DNA of 21,958 nucleotides. Origin: an uncultured Ruminococcus sp. Its GTDB lineage: Bacteria > Bacillota > Clostridia > Oscillospirales > Ruminococcaceae. The notes under the pieces were generated by a model. The model was given only the letters and a program-made list of their open reading frames with translations. It searched no databases and was not told the origin of the DNA. Position numbers and translations under genes: made by a program. Location: assembly GCA_900543105.1 (NCBI GenBank), contig UQQA01000027.1:1-21958 (forward strand), given 5' to 3'. Below, one piece after another: positions 21,948-21,958 of the stretch (positions are counted from its first letter, which is position 1; each line of letters opens with the position of its first letter).

Positions 21948-21958
21948 AGATCGGAAGA
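21948..21958 (+). other. Probable sequencing adapter remnant at the contig end
   Basis: The last 11 bases, AGATCGGAAGA, equal the start of the common Illumina adapter (AGATCGGAAGAGC) and sit exactly at the end of the sequence. They are unlikely to be genomic. Confidence 0.75.

Overview
The window looks like chromosomal DNA of a low-to-mid GC anaerobic Firmicute, most likely a Ruminococcus-like member of the Oscillospiraceae. The evidence is a Spo0A-type regulator, a leucine T-box in front of leuA, a GH130 mannosylglucose phosphorylase of the kind known from Ruminococcus albus, a B12-dependent methionine synthase with its reactivation domain on a separate gene, and sigma-A promoters with TTGACA-17-TATAAT spacing. 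The species assignment is inference. The last 11 bases match the start of the common Illumina adapter, so the right edge is probably a contig end.

Layout, left to right. 1-2.8 kb: a lipoprotein gene (+) converges on a spo0A-like gene (-) whose stop codon lies inside a 20-bp tandem repeat; two 0A-box-like sites lie in the spo0A leader. 3.0-5.2 kb: promoter, T-box with a CUC (Leu) specifier, three further leader hairpins, then leuA. 5.3-6.7 kb: a chemoreceptor with a membrane-embedded N-terminus. 6.7-10.5 kb: three copies of a modular dispersed repeat surround a sulfur-handling set: a DUF3343 protein and a cysteine-desulfurase-like PLP enzyme (+), and a rhodanese-TtcA fusion (-). 10.6-11.8 kb: a zinc-ribbon membrane protein. 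11.8-12.2 kb: a MITE-like inverted repeat, a degenerate second copy and a terminator. 12.3-14.2 kb: glutamine-dependent NAD+ synthetase (-) with a terminator-like hairpin in its leader.

14.4-14.8 kb holds the most unusual element: a 26-residue hydrophobic peptide gene (-) with a very long leader hairpin and an occluded ribosome site, faced by a short convergent RNA (+). Both have near-consensus promoters, and both predicted RNAs begin with the same GGGCATACC element. This is the layout of a type I toxin-antitoxin locus.

14.9-18.6 kb: GH130 phosphorylase (-) diverges from a small lipoprotein and an L-fucose-isomerase-family gene (+), with two LacI-type palindromes in the lipoprotein leader. 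18.7-21.9 kb: the methionine synthase reactivation protein and metH overlap by four bases (TTGA), followed by another copy of the GCGTAAT repeat at the window end.

Functional themes are amino-acid biosynthesis (leucine, methionine), NAD synthesis, sulfur transfer and mannan-derived sugar phosphorolysis. Most genes are separated by strong terminators and have their own promoters, so they look like single-gene or two-gene units rather than one long operon.
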